From: Burkholderia ubonensis subsp. mesacidophila
GTDB taxonomy: Bacteria > Pseudomonadota > Gammaproteobacteria > Burkholderiales > Burkholderiaceae
Direction: 5' to 3'
NCBI RefSeq assembly: GCF_002097715.1
Contig: NZ_CP020739.1
Span: 372,001-436,000 of the forward strand
DNA length: 64,000 bases
Shown: positions 8,598 through 17,487 of the stretch, piece by piece
Numbering within the stretch: position 1 is the stretch's first letter
Layout: each line of letters begins with the position of its first letter
The notes under the pieces: generated by a model
What the model was told of the DNA's origin: nothing
What the model saw: the letters and a program-made list of their open reading frames with translations, nothing else
Databases searched by the model: none
Program-made: the position numbers and the translations under genes

Positions 8598-8623
8598 CGG
8601 CGGCCGCATGGCGGGCCGCCGTC
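8596..8623. terminator. Bidirectional terminator-like hairpin
   Basis: GACGGCGGCC and GGCCGCCGTC form a perfect 10-bp stem with an 8-base loop between the convergent nnrS and zwf stop codons. No strong T-tract follows on either side, so it is an imperfect intrinsic terminator. Confidence 0.5.
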
Positions 8624-8630
8624 GTTCAGG

Positions 8631-10106
8631 TCAGGCTTCCTCGGACCACGACATGTTGTCCCGCGCGAGCAGCGCGGACGATGCCGCCGGCCCGAACGTG
8701 CCCGACGTATACAGCCGCGGCCGGTCGCCGAGCTGCTGCCAGCCGTCGAGGATCGGCTCGACCCACGCCCAGGCGGCCTCGAGCTCGTCGCGGCGCATGA
8801 AGTGCGTGAGACGCCCGCGGATCACGTCGATCAGCAGCCGCTCGTAGGCTTCCGCGCGGCGCTCCGGAATGGCCTGCTGCAGGTCGAGGTTGAGGTTCAC
8901 CGGCACCATGTTCATGCCGCTGCCCGGTTCCTTCGCGAGCATCTGCAGCTGGATCGATTCTTCCGGCTGCAGCTGGATCACGAGCCGGTTGCTGTAGTGG
9001 CGCGGGCCGCTCGGGATGATCGAGAACGGCATGTCCGCGAACTCGATCACGATTTCCGACTGGCGCTTCTGCAGCCGCTTGCCGGTGCGCAGGAAGAACG
9101 GCACGTTCGCCCAGCGCCAGTTGTTGATGTGCGCGCGCAGCGCGACGAAGGTTTCCGCGCGGCTGTCCGGCGGCACGTTGTCTTCCTCGAGGTAGCCCTT
9201 GACCGGCTGGCCGTCGATCGCGCCCGCCGTGTACTGGCCGCGCACCGTGTCGCGCGCGATGTCCGACGGCGACATCGGCCGCAGCGAGCGCAGCACCTTC
9301 AGCTTCTCGTCGCGAACCGCATCCGGATCGAGCGACACGGGCGGCTCCATCGCGACGATGCACAGCAACTGCAGCAGGTGGTTCTGCACCATGTCGCGCA
9401 GCGCGCCGGTATGGTCGTAGAAGCCCGCGCGGCTGCCGACGCCGACCGTTTCCGCGACCGTGATCTGCACACTGCGGATGCAGGGCGCCTGCCAGAGCGG
9501 CCCGAAGATCGGATTGCCGAAGCGCAGCACCATCAGGTTCTGCACGGTTTCCTTGCCGAGGTAGTGATCGATCCGGTAGATCTGCGATTCGTCGAAGTGC
9601 TTGCCGACCGCATCGTTGATGGCCTTCGCGGACGCGAGATCGTGGCCGAGCGGCTTCTCCAGCACGACCCGCGAGCGGGCGTCGACGAGGTCGGCGGACG
9701 AGAGGTTGTCGCAGATCGTCGTGAACAGCTCCGGCGACGTCGACAGGTAGAACACGCGAATCGCGTCGCTGCGAGTCGCTTCCTTGAGCCGCGCGTAGTC
9801 GGCCGCGTCCTGCACGTCGATCAGCACGTAGCGGAACAGGTCGAGGAAGCGATTCCACGCCTGCGGGTCGAATGCCTTCTCGTCGATGAACGGCCGCGAC
9901 TGCTCCTCCATGAACTTCAGGTAGCCGTCGATGCCCCAGTCGCGGCGGCCGACCGCGATGATCCGCGTTTCGGGCGGGAGGTTGCGGTGCAGATGCGCCA
10001 TGTACAGCGCGGGCAGCAGCTTGCGGGCGGCGAGGTCGCCGCCGCCGCCGAAGATGATCATGTCGACGGGCTGATCGGCTGCGGTCTGTGTAGGCTGATT
10101 CGTCAT
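8631..10106 (-). CDS. zwf: Glucose-6-phosphate 1-dehydrogenase
   Basis: This 491-residue cytoplasmic enzyme oxidises glucose 6-phosphate to 6-phosphogluconolactone with NADP and feeds the Entner-Doudoroff and pentose phosphate routes. The nucleotide-binding region FGGGGDLAARKL is at residues 19-30, and the active-site signature RIDHYLGKE at about 178-186. Length equals the bacterial family norm. ATG at 10106 (MTNQPTQ) was chosen over an upstream ATG because the extra 39 residues are unlike the family. No pgl, edd or hex regulator genes lie beside it. The ribosome site is weak. Confidence 0.95.
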   Translation of the reverse strand: MTNQPTQTAADQPVDMIIFGGGGDLAARKLLPALYMAHLHRNLPPETRIIAVGRRDWGIDGYLKFMEEQSRPFIDEKAFDPQAWNRFLDLFRYVLIDVQDAADYARLKEATRSDAIRVFYLSTSPELFTTICDNLSSADLVDARSRVVLEKPLGHDLASAKAINDAVGKHFDESQIYRIDHYLGKETVQNLMVLRFGNPIFGPLWQAPCIRSVQITVAETVGVGSRAGFYDHTGALRDMVQNHLLQLLCIVAMEPPVSLDPDAVRDEKLKVLRSLRPMSPSDIARDTVRGQYTAGAIDGQPVKGYLEEDNVPPDSRAETFVALRAHINNWRWANVPFFLRTGKRLQKRQSEIVIEFADMPFSIIPSGPRHYSNRLVIQLQPEESIQLQMLAKEPGSGMNMVPVNLNLDLQQAIPERRAEAYERLLIDVIRGRLTHFMRRDELEAAWAWVEPILDGWQQLGDRPRLYTSGTFGPAASSALLARDNMSWSEEA

Positions 10107-10264
10107 GGGTGGTTCGCTGTGTGAAACGGTGGGCGTTGAACGAACGTCGAAGGCGCCGATGCGGCGGTGCAACGAAAACCCTAATAGTGCACGCTTTTGC
10201 CGGATCGCGTGCGAGGTCGCCATCGATGCGCGACGGCGCTTGCGCGATCCCGGCGAGCTCGCTT

Positions 10265-10284
10265 ATGATTGAGCAATCACTCAT
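10265..10284. promoter_or_regulatory. Palindromic operator upstream of the TetR gene
   Basis: ATGATTGA-GCAA-TCACTCAT is a dyad with 7 of 8 matching arm positions and a 4-base spacer. It lies 15 bases before the TetR start codon, and a near-identical dyad lies ahead of the downstream SDR gene. Confidence 0.65.
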
Positions 10285-10299
10285 TTAAGGCGGCAAATC

Positions 10300-10878
10300 T
10301 TGGCACGACCCCGCAGTCTCGACAAGCACGAAGCGATTCTCGCCGCGGCGGCCGGCGAGCTCGCCGAACACGGCGCGGCCGCGACCACCGCGCGCATTGC
10401 GCGGCTGGCGGGCGTGGCCGAGGGGACGGTGTTCACGTATTTCGACACCAAGGATGCGCTGCTGAACGCGCTGTACCTGCACCTGAAGGCCGACCTGCGG
10501 GGTGCGATGATGACGGGCTTCCCGGAGGACGGCCCCGCCGAGCCGGCGATGCGCCACGCGTGGAACGGCTACGTGTCGTGGGGCGTCGCGAATCCGGACG
10601 GGCGGCGCGCGCTGCGGCAGCTCGAGGTCAGCGGACGCATCGACGACGCGCATCGCGCGGCGGGCGCCGAGGGATTCGGTCCGATCCAGGCGGTGTTGCG
10701 CGAACGGATTGCCGCGTCGGGCACCTTGCGGCCCGACGAGGCGCTCGCGTTCTGCGGCGCGTTGTTCACGTCGATCGCGGAAACGACGATGGAATCGGTC
10801 GCGCGTGATCCGGCGCGGGCCGATGCGTATCGCGAGGCCGGCTTTCGGGCGCTGTGGGCGGTGTTGCACACGCTGTGA
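10300..10878 (+). CDS. TetR family transcriptional repressor
   Basis: This 192-residue protein has an N-terminal TetR helix-turn-helix at about residues 10-55 (ILAAAAGEL to GVAEGTVFTYFDTKDALL) and a variable ligand-binding C-terminal domain. The start codon is TTG, supported by AAGGCGG 6-12 bases before it and by the family-typical MARPRS start. The SDR gene follows after 95 bases in the same direction. Both genes carry the same 20-base palindrome upstream, so I infer autoregulation and repression of the SDR gene, with an inducer probably related to the SDR substrate. Confidence 0.88.
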   Translation: MARPRSLDKHEAILAAAAGELAEHGAAATTARIARLAGVAEGTVFTYFDTKDALLNALYLHLKADLRGAMMTGFPEDGPAEPAMRHAWNGYVSWGVANPDGRRALRQLEVSGRIDDAHRAAGAEGFGPIQAVLRERIAASGTLRPDEALAFCGALFTSIAETTMESVARDPARADAYREAGFRALWAVLHTL

Positions 10879-10922
10879 ACGTGCGGTGCGTCTTGTGAAT
10901 CGTCGACGCATCGCGCTTATTA

Positions 10923-10942
10923 ATGAGTGAGTAATCATTCAT
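10923..10942. promoter_or_regulatory. Palindromic operator upstream of the SDR gene
   Basis: ATGAGTGA-GTAA-TCATTCAT is a dyad with the same arms and spacer as the one before the TetR gene. It lies 31 bases before the SDR ATG, a position suited to repression. Confidence 0.65.
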
Positions 10943-10973
10943 TGCTTGTGGTGTCATTTTCGAGGAGTGGAAC

Positions 10974-11849
10974 ATGTCGAAAGTCTGGTTGGTCACCGGG
11001 GCCGCGCGCGGCCTGGGGCGGTCGATTTCGGAGGCGGTGCTTGCGGCGGGCGACCGGCTCGTGGCCGGCGCGCGCGATCCCGCGCGGCTTGCGGATCTTG
11101 CCGAGCGTTACGGTGAGCGGCTGTTGCCGGTCTCGCTCGACGTCACCGACGAAGCGGCGGCCGCGCGTGCCGCCGCTGCCGCGCGCGAAGCCTTCGGGCG
11201 CATCGACGTGCTGGTCAACAATGCGGGCTACGGTCATACGGCGCCGTTCGAGCAGATGAGCGCCGACGATTTCCGCGCTCAGATCGAGACGAACCTGTTC
11301 GGCGTGGTCAACGTGACCCGCGCGGTGCTGCCGACGATGCGCGCGCAGCGCGCGGGCCACATCTTCCAGGTGTCGTCGGTGGGCGGGCGGACATCGACGG
11401 CCGGCCTGACCGCGTATCAGGCGGCGAAATGGGCGGTCGGCGGATTCAGCGACGTGCTGGCGAAGGAGGTCGCGCCGTTCGGCGTGCGCGTCTGCACGCT
11501 CGAGCCGGGCGGGATGCGCACCGACTGGGCCGCCGAGGCGAAGCGCGGCGTCGACGACATGCTGCCGGACTACCAGCCGTCGGTCGGGCGCATTCTCGAC
11601 TTGCTCGGTGCGTATGGCGGCAATGAAGTCGGCGATCCGGCGCGGATCGCCGCGCTGATCGTCGAGCTGTCGCGCCGCGACGACGTGCCGATGCGGCTGT
11701 TGCTGGGCGGCGATGCGGTGTTCGTCTGCGAGCAGGCCGAGGCGCAACGTGCGGACGAGGCGGCGCGCTGGCGGGACACGTCGCTGTCGACGCAGTTTCC
11801 GGATGCGAAGTTGCCGGAAGGCCTGGAGGCGCTGAAGGGGCTCGAGTGA
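10974..11849 (+). CDS. SDR family oxidoreductase
   Basis: This 291-residue classical short-chain dehydrogenase has the cofactor motif TGAARGLG near residues 8-15, NNAG near 85, and a Ser-Tyr-Lys active site (SSVGGRTS then YQAAK). It resembles the large group of oxidoreductases often annotated as short-chain dehydrogenases that use NADP and act on carbonyl compounds. A strong ribosome site (GAGGAGTGGAAC) precedes the ATG. It sits behind the TetR gene with a shared operator, so it is probably induced by its substrate or a related toxic carbonyl. The substrate is unknown. Confidence 0.85.
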   Translation: MSKVWLVTGAARGLGRSISEAVLAAGDRLVAGARDPARLADLAERYGERLLPVSLDVTDEAAAARAAAAAREAFGRIDVLVNNAGYGHTAPFEQMSADDFRAQIETNLFGVVNVTRAVLPTMRAQRAGHIFQVSSVGGRTSTAGLTAYQAAKWAVGGFSDVLAKEVAPFGVRVCTLEPGGMRTDWAAEAKRGVDDMLPDYQPSVGRILDLLGAYGGNEVGDPARIAALIVELSRRDDVPMRLLLGGDAVFVCEQAEAQRADEAARWRDTSLSTQFPDAKLPEGLEALKGLE

Positions 11850-11856
11850 CGGTGAC

Positions 11857-11890
11857 CGTCCGGCCGCTCCGAGTCGGGGGAGGCCGGACG
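11857..11890. terminator. Terminator-like hairpin after the SDR gene
   Basis: CGTCCGGCC and GGCCGGACG form a perfect 9-bp stem around a 16-base loop, starting 8 bases after the SDR stop and before the convergent membrane protein gene. There is no clear T-tract. Confidence 0.45.
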
Positions 11891-11917
11891 AGGGCCTGGC
11901 AAACAATGCCGGCGGCT

Positions 11918-12457
11918 TCAGGAATCGCGCGTGACGGTCCCGTCGTGATTGCGCGCGCCGTTCGCGTATCGCATCGCGCGCGCGACGACGTTGAGCGCGC
12001 GGCCGAGCGGCATGCCGACGAGCAGGCCCCAGACGGCGAACGCGGCGAGCGCGAACCCGGTTGTCGCTGCCCAAGGCTGTGCGGACGCGACAGCGTAGTG
12101 CAGGTACGTTTCGACCGCGAACGTGAGCATCAACGTCGCGAGCAGGCTCGCGTCGCCCGGCAGGCGCACGAGCAAGCCCGCCGGGCGGACGACGAATTCA
12201 AGCCGCCAGCGGCGCGCGTGAAGCCAGCCGCACGCCGCGCCGACGGCAAGGGCGGCGAGCGCGATGATGCTGGTGTCGGGGCCTGCCCCCGGAAACAGGG
12301 CCCTGAGGCTCGTGACGCCCAGCATTGCGAACACGAAGGGAAACAGCAGCGTTCTCGACGGCGACGCTTCGCGCGGGAAGCAGCGCCTCACGCCGAGATA
12401 CACTAGCGCGCAGAACAAGAGATAGACGTAGCTCGGTACGGAAAGGAACGGTTGCAT
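11918..12457 (-). CDS. Polytopic membrane protein of unknown function
   Basis: This 179-residue protein is mostly hydrophobic, with about five predicted transmembrane helices (starting MQPFLSVPSYVYLLFCALVY) and a basic, polar C-terminus. ATG at 12457 was chosen because the upstream in-frame codons (MGSSPPIASTPT) do not resemble a signal or a helix, and GAGT lies near it. I recognise no motif beyond the hydrophobic pattern. Similar stand-alone membrane proteins are common in Burkholderia. It is convergent with the SDR gene and shows no operon partner. Confidence 0.65.
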   Translation of the reverse strand: MQPFLSVPSYVYLLFCALVYLGVRRCFPREASPSRTLLFPFVFAMLGVTSLRALFPGAGPDTSIIALAALAVGAACGWLHARRWRLEFVVRPAGLLVRLPGDASLLATLMLTFAVETYLHYAVASAQPWAATTGFALAAFAVWGLLVGMPLGRALNVVARAMRYANGARNHDGTVTRDS

Positions 12458-12708
12458 GGTCGGAGTGCTCGCGATCGGTGGTGACGAACCCACGATAGCG
12501 GCCAGCGGACGCGCCTGCCGCGCTTTGCGACGAAGCGCGGGTTCGGCGCGATGAACGGCCGCCGCGTCCGACGAACGTGCGTCCTTCCGTCAGCCGGCTC
12601 GATCGCTTGATGCGGGAGCGGCCCTTGCTGTGCGGGCGCCTCATGCGAACCGGGTGCGTTGTCAGGGGCCGTGCGGTTTTGAAAACAATATGAATTTGTC
12701 CACACGTA

Positions 12709-13257
12709 ATGAAGAAATTGCTGCTTGCTGCGCTCATGGTTGCGCAGTCGATGGGGCTGCCCCGTGCAAATGCCGCTGATGCCGAAGAGGGCTTTGGGAC
12801 ATACGAAACCGCGGATTGGCAGACCAGGTTTGCGGCGTGCGAGAAAGCCATTTATGAGCGGAACTGGTACACCTACGACCGTGACCTTCTGCGCAAAGGC
12901 GGCTTGAGCACACAACAGGCGGAGACTGCATTCGAGGCCATGAATGAAGCCAACATGCGCGAGATTTTCTTCCACGCGATGGCTCAGGGTGTGGACCGCG
13001 ACGCGTATTCCATCAAGTTGAAACAGGTGGATGACGCCGACTACGCGATGTTCGAAAGAGACGAGGCCGCCGCCGTGCGCGAGTTCAAGCGCCTTGCGGA
13101 CTACTGCCTCTTCCGGGTGTACCCGGCGCTGATTGCCTACAGTTCCGATTTCGCGGAAGTGGACAAGGCGATTCATGCCACTTCGATTCCGGAGGAGATG
13201 AAACAGGCCGCCAAGGCCGAGTTTATGAAGAAGGCAACAAAGGCCGCGGCCCAATAG
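12709..13257 (+). CDS. Secreted hypothetical protein
   Basis: This 182-residue protein starts with a clear Sec signal peptide (MKKLLLAALMVAQSMGLPRANA, cleavage probably after ANA near residue 22), so it is probably periplasmic. The mature part is helical and charged, with Cys in FAACEKAIYERNW and DYCLFRVYP that could pair. I do not recognise a family. The GC content and codon use are visibly lower than in the flanking genes, which hints at horizontal acquisition. No operon partner is evident. Confidence 0.7.
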   Translation: MKKLLLAALMVAQSMGLPRANAADAEEGFGTYETADWQTRFAACEKAIYERNWYTYDRDLLRKGGLSTQQAETAFEAMNEANMREIFFHAMAQGVDRDAYSIKLKQVDDADYAMFERDEAAAVREFKRLADYCLFRVYPALIAYSSDFAEVDKAIHATSIPEEMKQAAKAEFMKKATKAAAQ

Positions 13258-13434
13258 GCAGTTTGCGGTCACGGCGTGCCGAACGGTGGCAATCGCAACC
13301 GGAGTCCCGCCGCCCGTCGGCTCGTCGTGCGTTTGGTCGCGCCTGCGCGCCGTTCGTCTCATGCGTCGCCGCCCATGCACGTTCGACGTTAAGGTTACGC
13401 ATCGCATTCGTTTGCATTCAACCCGTTCGACACC

Positions 13435-14517
13435 ATGCAAAGCCGGCTCCATTCGATCTTCTCCGGGCGGCCGCCCGAGCCCGCCGCGCCGACGCCGTGG
13501 CGCGGGCTGCCGGCGCTCTTCGGCCTCGTGCTGTTCAACTGCGCGGTCGGCCTCGGTTTCTGGGCGAGCCGGCGCGATGAAGGCGTGCTCCCGTACCTCG
13601 TGGTCGCGAACGGCATCGGCCTGTGCGCGCTGCTGTTCAGCATCGGCCTGGACAAGCTGTCGCGCGGCCGGCTCGCGACGCTGCCGAAACTGCTGATCGT
13701 CGTGCCGGCGAGCGTCCTCGCCGGGTTCGAGATCGCCGCGTCGACGATCGGGCACGTGCCGCATCTGCTCGGGCACGCGAGCGTTCGGGCATGGCTCGCG
13801 TACGCGTCGTCATTCGCCGTCACGTGCGCGGCCTACGCCATTCTTTCGTTGTTCCTGCAGACGGCGCGCATGCGCGCGTCGCTCGAAACGCAGCGCCGCG
13901 AAGCCGCGGAAGCGCGCCAGGCGGAGACGGCCGCGCGGCTCGCGCTGCTGCAGGCGCAGGTCGAGCCGCATTTCCTGTTCAACACGCTCGCGAACGTGCA
14001 AAGCCTGATCGAGCGCGATCCGGCGCGCGCGTCGACGATGCTCGACAGCCTGAACCGCTACCTGCGCGCGAGCCTGAGCCGCACGCGCCGCGCGACGTCG
14101 ACGCTCGGCGACGAAATCGAACTGGTCGACGCGTTGCTGAAGATCGCGTCGATTCGGCTGGGCGAGCGGCTCGCGTATTTGATCGACGTGCCGATGCCGC
14201 TGCGCGGGCTGGCGTTTGCGCCGCTGCTGCTGCAGCCGCTCGTCGAGAATGCGTTGCGGCACGGCATCGAGCCGTCGCTCGACGGCGGCGAGATCCGCGT
14301 CGTGGGCACGCGCAGCGGCGACAGGCTCGAACTGAGCGTGATCGACACCGGCGTCGGTCTCGGCCACGGCGGCCCCACGCTGCACGGCGGCGTCGGGCTG
14401 GCGAACGTCGCCGCGCGCGTCAAGGGCCTCTACGGGGAGCGCGGCCGCATGGCGGTCGGCGGCACGCCCGGCGCCACGCGGGGCGTGACCGCGACCTTGC
14501 TGATTCCGATCGACTGA
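13435..14517 (+). CDS. LytS/AlgZ-type sensor histidine kinase
   Basis: This 360-residue inner-membrane kinase has four predicted transmembrane helices in residues 25-140, a short coiled stretch, the His_kinase domain with phosphoacceptor His179 in EPHFLFNTLANVQ, and a HATPase_c domain with LLQPLVENALRHG and DTGVGLG. This layout is typical of the LytS/AlgZ class, which pairs with LytTR response regulators. The regulator gene begins 1 base after its stop codon, so the two form an operon and almost certainly one signalling pair. The stimulus cannot be read from the sequence. Confidence 0.9.
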   Translation: MQSRLHSIFSGRPPEPAAPTPWRGLPALFGLVLFNCAVGLGFWASRRDEGVLPYLVVANGIGLCALLFSIGLDKLSRGRLATLPKLLIVVPASVLAGFEIAASTIGHVPHLLGHASVRAWLAYASSFAVTCAAYAILSLFLQTARMRASLETQRREAAEARQAETAARLALLQAQVEPHFLFNTLANVQSLIERDPARASTMLDSLNRYLRASLSRTRRATSTLGDEIELVDALLKIASIRLGERLAYLIDVPMPLRGLAFAPLLLQPLVENALRHGIEPSLDGGEIRVVGTRSGDRLELSVIDTGVGLGHGGPTLHGGVGLANVAARVKGLYGERGRMAVGGTPGATRGVTATLLIPID

Positions 14518-14518
14518 C

Positions 14519-15250
14519 ATGCCGACCGCACTGATCGCCGACGACGAACCGAACCTGTCCGACGCGCTGGCCGCGCGCCTTGGCCAACTCTGGCCCGAGC
14601 TCGAGATCGTCGCGCTGCCGCGCAACGGCGTCGATGCGCTCGCCGCGCTCAACGCGCATCGTCCCGACATCGCGTTCCTCGACATCCGGATGCCGGGCAT
14701 CGACGGCCTGAAGCTGGCGAGCATCGTGCCGGACGTGCACGTCGTGTTCGTGACCGCGCACGACGAGCACGCGGTCGACGCGTTCGATCGCGCGGCGGTC
14801 GACTATCTGCTGAAGCCCGTCACGGACGAGCGGCTCCTGCGCTGCATCGCCAGGTTGCAGCGCGGCGAGCCGGTGCGCCGTTTCGCGCCGGCGCCGGCCG
14901 ACAGGTTGGCCGCGACGGAGTCGGCCCCGATTCGCTGGCTGACCGTCGGCGTGAAGGACACGACCCGGCTCGTTTCGATCGCCGACGTGCTGTATTTCCA
15001 GGCGCTCGACAAATACACGGAAGTCGTGACGCCAACGGATCGGCACGTGATCCGCACGCCGCTCAAGGAATTGCGTGCGCGCGTCGATCCGGATCAATTC
15101 GCCCAAGTGCATCGCAGCGTGATCGTCGCCTATGCGGCGATCGATCGCATCGAGCGCGACCTGTTGGGCCGCCTGCGCATTCATCTGCATGGCTGCCGCG
15201 ATGTGCTGCCGGTCAGCCGGGCCTATGCGGGGCGCTTCCGGCACATGTAG
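14519..15250 (+). CDS. LytTR-family response regulator (AlgR-like)
   Basis: This 243-residue regulator has a receiver domain with acidic pocket DDE at 8-10, phosphoacceptor Asp55 (FLDIRMPG), Thr79 and Lys99, followed by a LytTR DNA-binding domain at about residues 138-235 (VLYFQALDKYTEV, FAQVHRSVIV). It is the partner of the kinase just upstream. LytTR regulators bind direct repeats in promoters of surface, alginate or regulatory genes. The targets are not evident here; feoA follows on the same strand but has its own Fur-like promoter. Confidence 0.92.
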   Translation: MPTALIADDEPNLSDALAARLGQLWPELEIVALPRNGVDALAALNAHRPDIAFLDIRMPGIDGLKLASIVPDVHVVFVTAHDEHAVDAFDRAAVDYLLKPVTDERLLRCIARLQRGEPVRRFAPAPADRLAATESAPIRWLTVGVKDTTRLVSIADVLYFQALDKYTEVVTPTDRHVIRTPLKELRARVDPDQFAQVHRSVIVAYAAIDRIERDLLGRLRIHLHGCRDVLPVSRAYAGRFRHM

Positions 15251-15348
15251 GGATGCGCGCTCTGCCGCCGGCCACGCCGGAGCAGACCTGCTGCTAAATG
15301 CCGCAGGCTTCGAGCCAAACGCGCCGACGCCATCTTGCTGACGTCCAT

Positions 15349-15372
15349 ATAATGAGAACCATTTGCATTCTC
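15349..15372. promoter_or_regulatory. Fur-like box upstream of feoA
   Basis: The stretch ATAATGAGAACC followed by ATTTGCATTCTC resembles the beta-proteobacterial Fur box (AATGAGAATNATTTGCATT) and lies 23 bases before the feoA ATG. Repression by iron-loaded Fur is the expected control for a ferrous iron operon. Confidence 0.7.
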
Positions 15373-15394
15373 TTGTAGTGGACTTCAGCCAGTC

Positions 15395-15640
15395 ATGCGC
15401 CTTTCGAACCTGACGAAACACACGCCTGCCATCGTCGAGCAAGTCGACGATGCCCAGCCGGACGACCCGATTGCACAGCGCCTGCGCGATCTCGGCTTCG
15501 TGCCCGGCGAGCCCGTGCGCGTGGTCGCGCGCGGACCGTGGGGGGCCGATCCGATCCTGATCCAGATCGGCTCGACCCGCTTCGCGCTGCGCCGCGCGGA
15601 AGCGGAGCGCGTCAGCGTTCAGGAGGCGGGTCGTTCATGA
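15395..15640 (+). CDS. feoA: Ferrous iron transport protein A
   Basis: This 81-residue cytoplasmic SH3-like protein has the FeoA core: RLRDLGFVPGEPVRVVARGPWGADPILIQ-type strands and the closing RRAEAERVSV. FeoA assists the FeoB ferrous iron permease. Its stop overlaps the feoB start (ATGA), the usual translational coupling. A Fur-like box lies directly upstream, so it is first in the operon. Confidence 0.92.
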   Translation: MRLSNLTKHTPAIVEQVDDAQPDDPIAQRLRDLGFVPGEPVRVVARGPWGADPILIQIGSTRFALRRAEAERVSVQEAGRS

Positions 15641-17487
15641 GTTCCGCTGCGTTGCGTGTCGCGCTGGTCGGCAATCCCAACTGCGGCAAGACCGCGCTGT
15701 TCAACCAGTTGACGGGCGGCCGCCAGAAGGTCGCGAACTACGCGGGGGTCACCGTCGAGCGCAAGGTCGGGCGATGTGTCGCGCCGTCCGGCCGGCAGAT
15801 TCAGGTGCTCGACCTGCCCGGTGCCTACAGCTTCGATTCGACGAGCCCGGACGAGCGCATCACGCGCGACGTGCTGCTGGGCCGCCATCCGGGCGAAGCG
15901 CCGCCGGATCTCGTGGTCTGCGTGGCCGACGCCACCAATCTGCGCCTGCACCTGCGCTTCGTGCTCGAAGTGCAGCGCCTCGGCCGCCCGGTCGTGCTGG
16001 CGCTGAACATGATGGACGCCGCCGAGCGGCGCGGCATCCGCATCGATATCGCGGCGCTGGAGCGCGAGCTCGGCGTGACGATCGTCCAGACCGTGGCGGT
16101 CCGGCGCGGCGGCGCGAGCCGCCTCGTCGACGTGCTCGATCGCGAGCCGGCGGGCAAGCGCGACACGCCGCCCGCGCCGGATCCCGGCAGCGGCCCGGAT
16201 GCGGTCCACGCGCGGGTGCGCGCGCTGCTCGCCGCCGCGGTCGAGATGCCGCGCGCCACCGACGCGCGCGATGACCTGATCGACCGCTGGGCGCTGCATC
16301 CGGTGCTCGGGCTCGTCATTCTCGCGGCCGTGATGTTCCTGGTGTTTCAGGCGGTCTATTCGATCGGCAAGCCGATGACCGACGCGATCGGCGACGGCTT
16401 CGCATGGCTCGGCACGCTGGCCGGCGCGTGGCTGCCCGACGGGCCGCTGCGCGGTCTCGTCACCGACGGGCTGCTCGGCGGCCTCGGCACGGTGGTCGGC
16501 TTCCTGCCCGAGATCCTGGTGCTGTTCCTGTTCATCCTGGTGCTGGAGGAATCGGGCTACCTGCCGCGCGCCGCGTTCCTGCTCGACCGCGTGATGGTGT
16601 CGGTCGGTCTCACCGGGCGCTCGTTCATTCCGCTGCTGTCGAGCTTCGCTTGCGCGATTCCCGGCGTGCTCGGCACGCGCAGCATCACGGATTCGCGCGA
16701 CCGGCTGGCGACCATCCTCGTCGCGCCGCTGATGACGTGCTCCGCGCGGCTGCCCGTCTACGCGCTGCTGATCGGCGCGTTCATTCCGTCGCAACGCGTG
16801 CTCGGCGTGTTCAACCTGCAGGGCATCGTGCTGTTCGCGCTGTATGCCGCCGGAATCGGCGGCGCGATGCTGGTGGGGTGGATCATGAAGAAGCTGCGCG
16901 GCCATGCGGGCGAGCACGCTTTGCTGATGGAGCTGCCGTCGTATCGCCTGCCGCGGCTGCGCGACGTGGCGATCGGCCTGTGGGAGCGCGGCTCGATCTT
17001 CATGAAGCGGCTGACCGGCGTGATTCTCGCGCTGACCGTGCTGATGTGGTTCATCTCGACGTTTCCGTCGCCGCCGGCGGGCGCCGTCGGCCCGGCGATC
17101 GACTACACGTTCGCCGGCTACCTGGGCCGCGGCCTGCAGCACGTGTTCGCGCCGCTCGGCTTCAACTGGCAGATCAGCCTGTCGCTGATTCCCGCGTTCG
17201 CCGCGCGCGAGACCGCGGTCGCGGCGCTGGCGACCGTCTATGCGGTGAGCGGCGGCGATGCCGACATCGCGGGCGTCGGTCATGCGCTCGCCGCCAACTT
17301 CTCGCTGGCCAGCGCGTTGTCGCTGCTCGTGTGGTTCGCGTTCGCGCCGCAATGCATGTCCACGCTCGCGGTGATTCGCCGCGAGACGCGTTCGTGGCGC
17401 ATCGTCGCGTGCTCGTTCGGCTACATGTTCGCGATGGCGTACGCCGCGTCGTTCGCGACCTATCAGATCGCGAGGGCGCTGTCGTGA
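15637..17487 (+). CDS. feoB: Ferrous iron transport protein B
   Basis: This 616-residue inner-membrane protein has an N-terminal GTPase domain (G1 motif GNPNCGKT at residues 12-19, DLPGAYSF as G3, and LNMMD as G4) followed by two Gate-domain regions and the FeoB C-terminal helices. It transports Fe(II) into the cytoplasm, most usefully under low oxygen and acid pH. The start ATG overlaps the feoA stop. It is somewhat short compared with the 770-residue E. coli protein, as expected for the beta-proteobacterial type with a reduced linker. Confidence 0.95.
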   Translation: MSSAALRVALVGNPNCGKTALFNQLTGGRQKVANYAGVTVERKVGRCVAPSGRQIQVLDLPGAYSFDSTSPDERITRDVLLGRHPGEAPPDLVVCVADATNLRLHLRFVLEVQRLGRPVVLALNMMDAAERRGIRIDIAALERELGVTIVQTVAVRRGGASRLVDVLDREPAGKRDTPPAPDPGSGPDAVHARVRALLAAAVEMPRATDARDDLIDRWALHPVLGLVILAAVMFLVFQAVYSIGKPMTDAIGDGFAWLGTLAGAWLPDGPLRGLVTDGLLGGLGTVVGFLPEILVLFLFILVLEESGYLPRAAFLLDRVMVSVGLTGRSFIPLLSSFACAIPGVLGTRSITDSRDRLATILVAPLMTCSARLPVYALLIGAFIPSQRVLGVFNLQGIVLFALYAAGIGGAMLVGWIMKKLRGHAGEHALLMELPSYRLPRLRDVAIGLWERGSIFMKRLTGVILALTVLMWFISTFPSPPAGAVGPAIDYTFAGYLGRGLQHVFAPLGFNWQISLSLIPAFAARETAVAALATVYAVSGGDADIAGVGHALAANFSLASALSLLVWFAFAPQCMSTLAVIRRETRSWRIVACSFGYMFAMAYAASFATYQIARALS

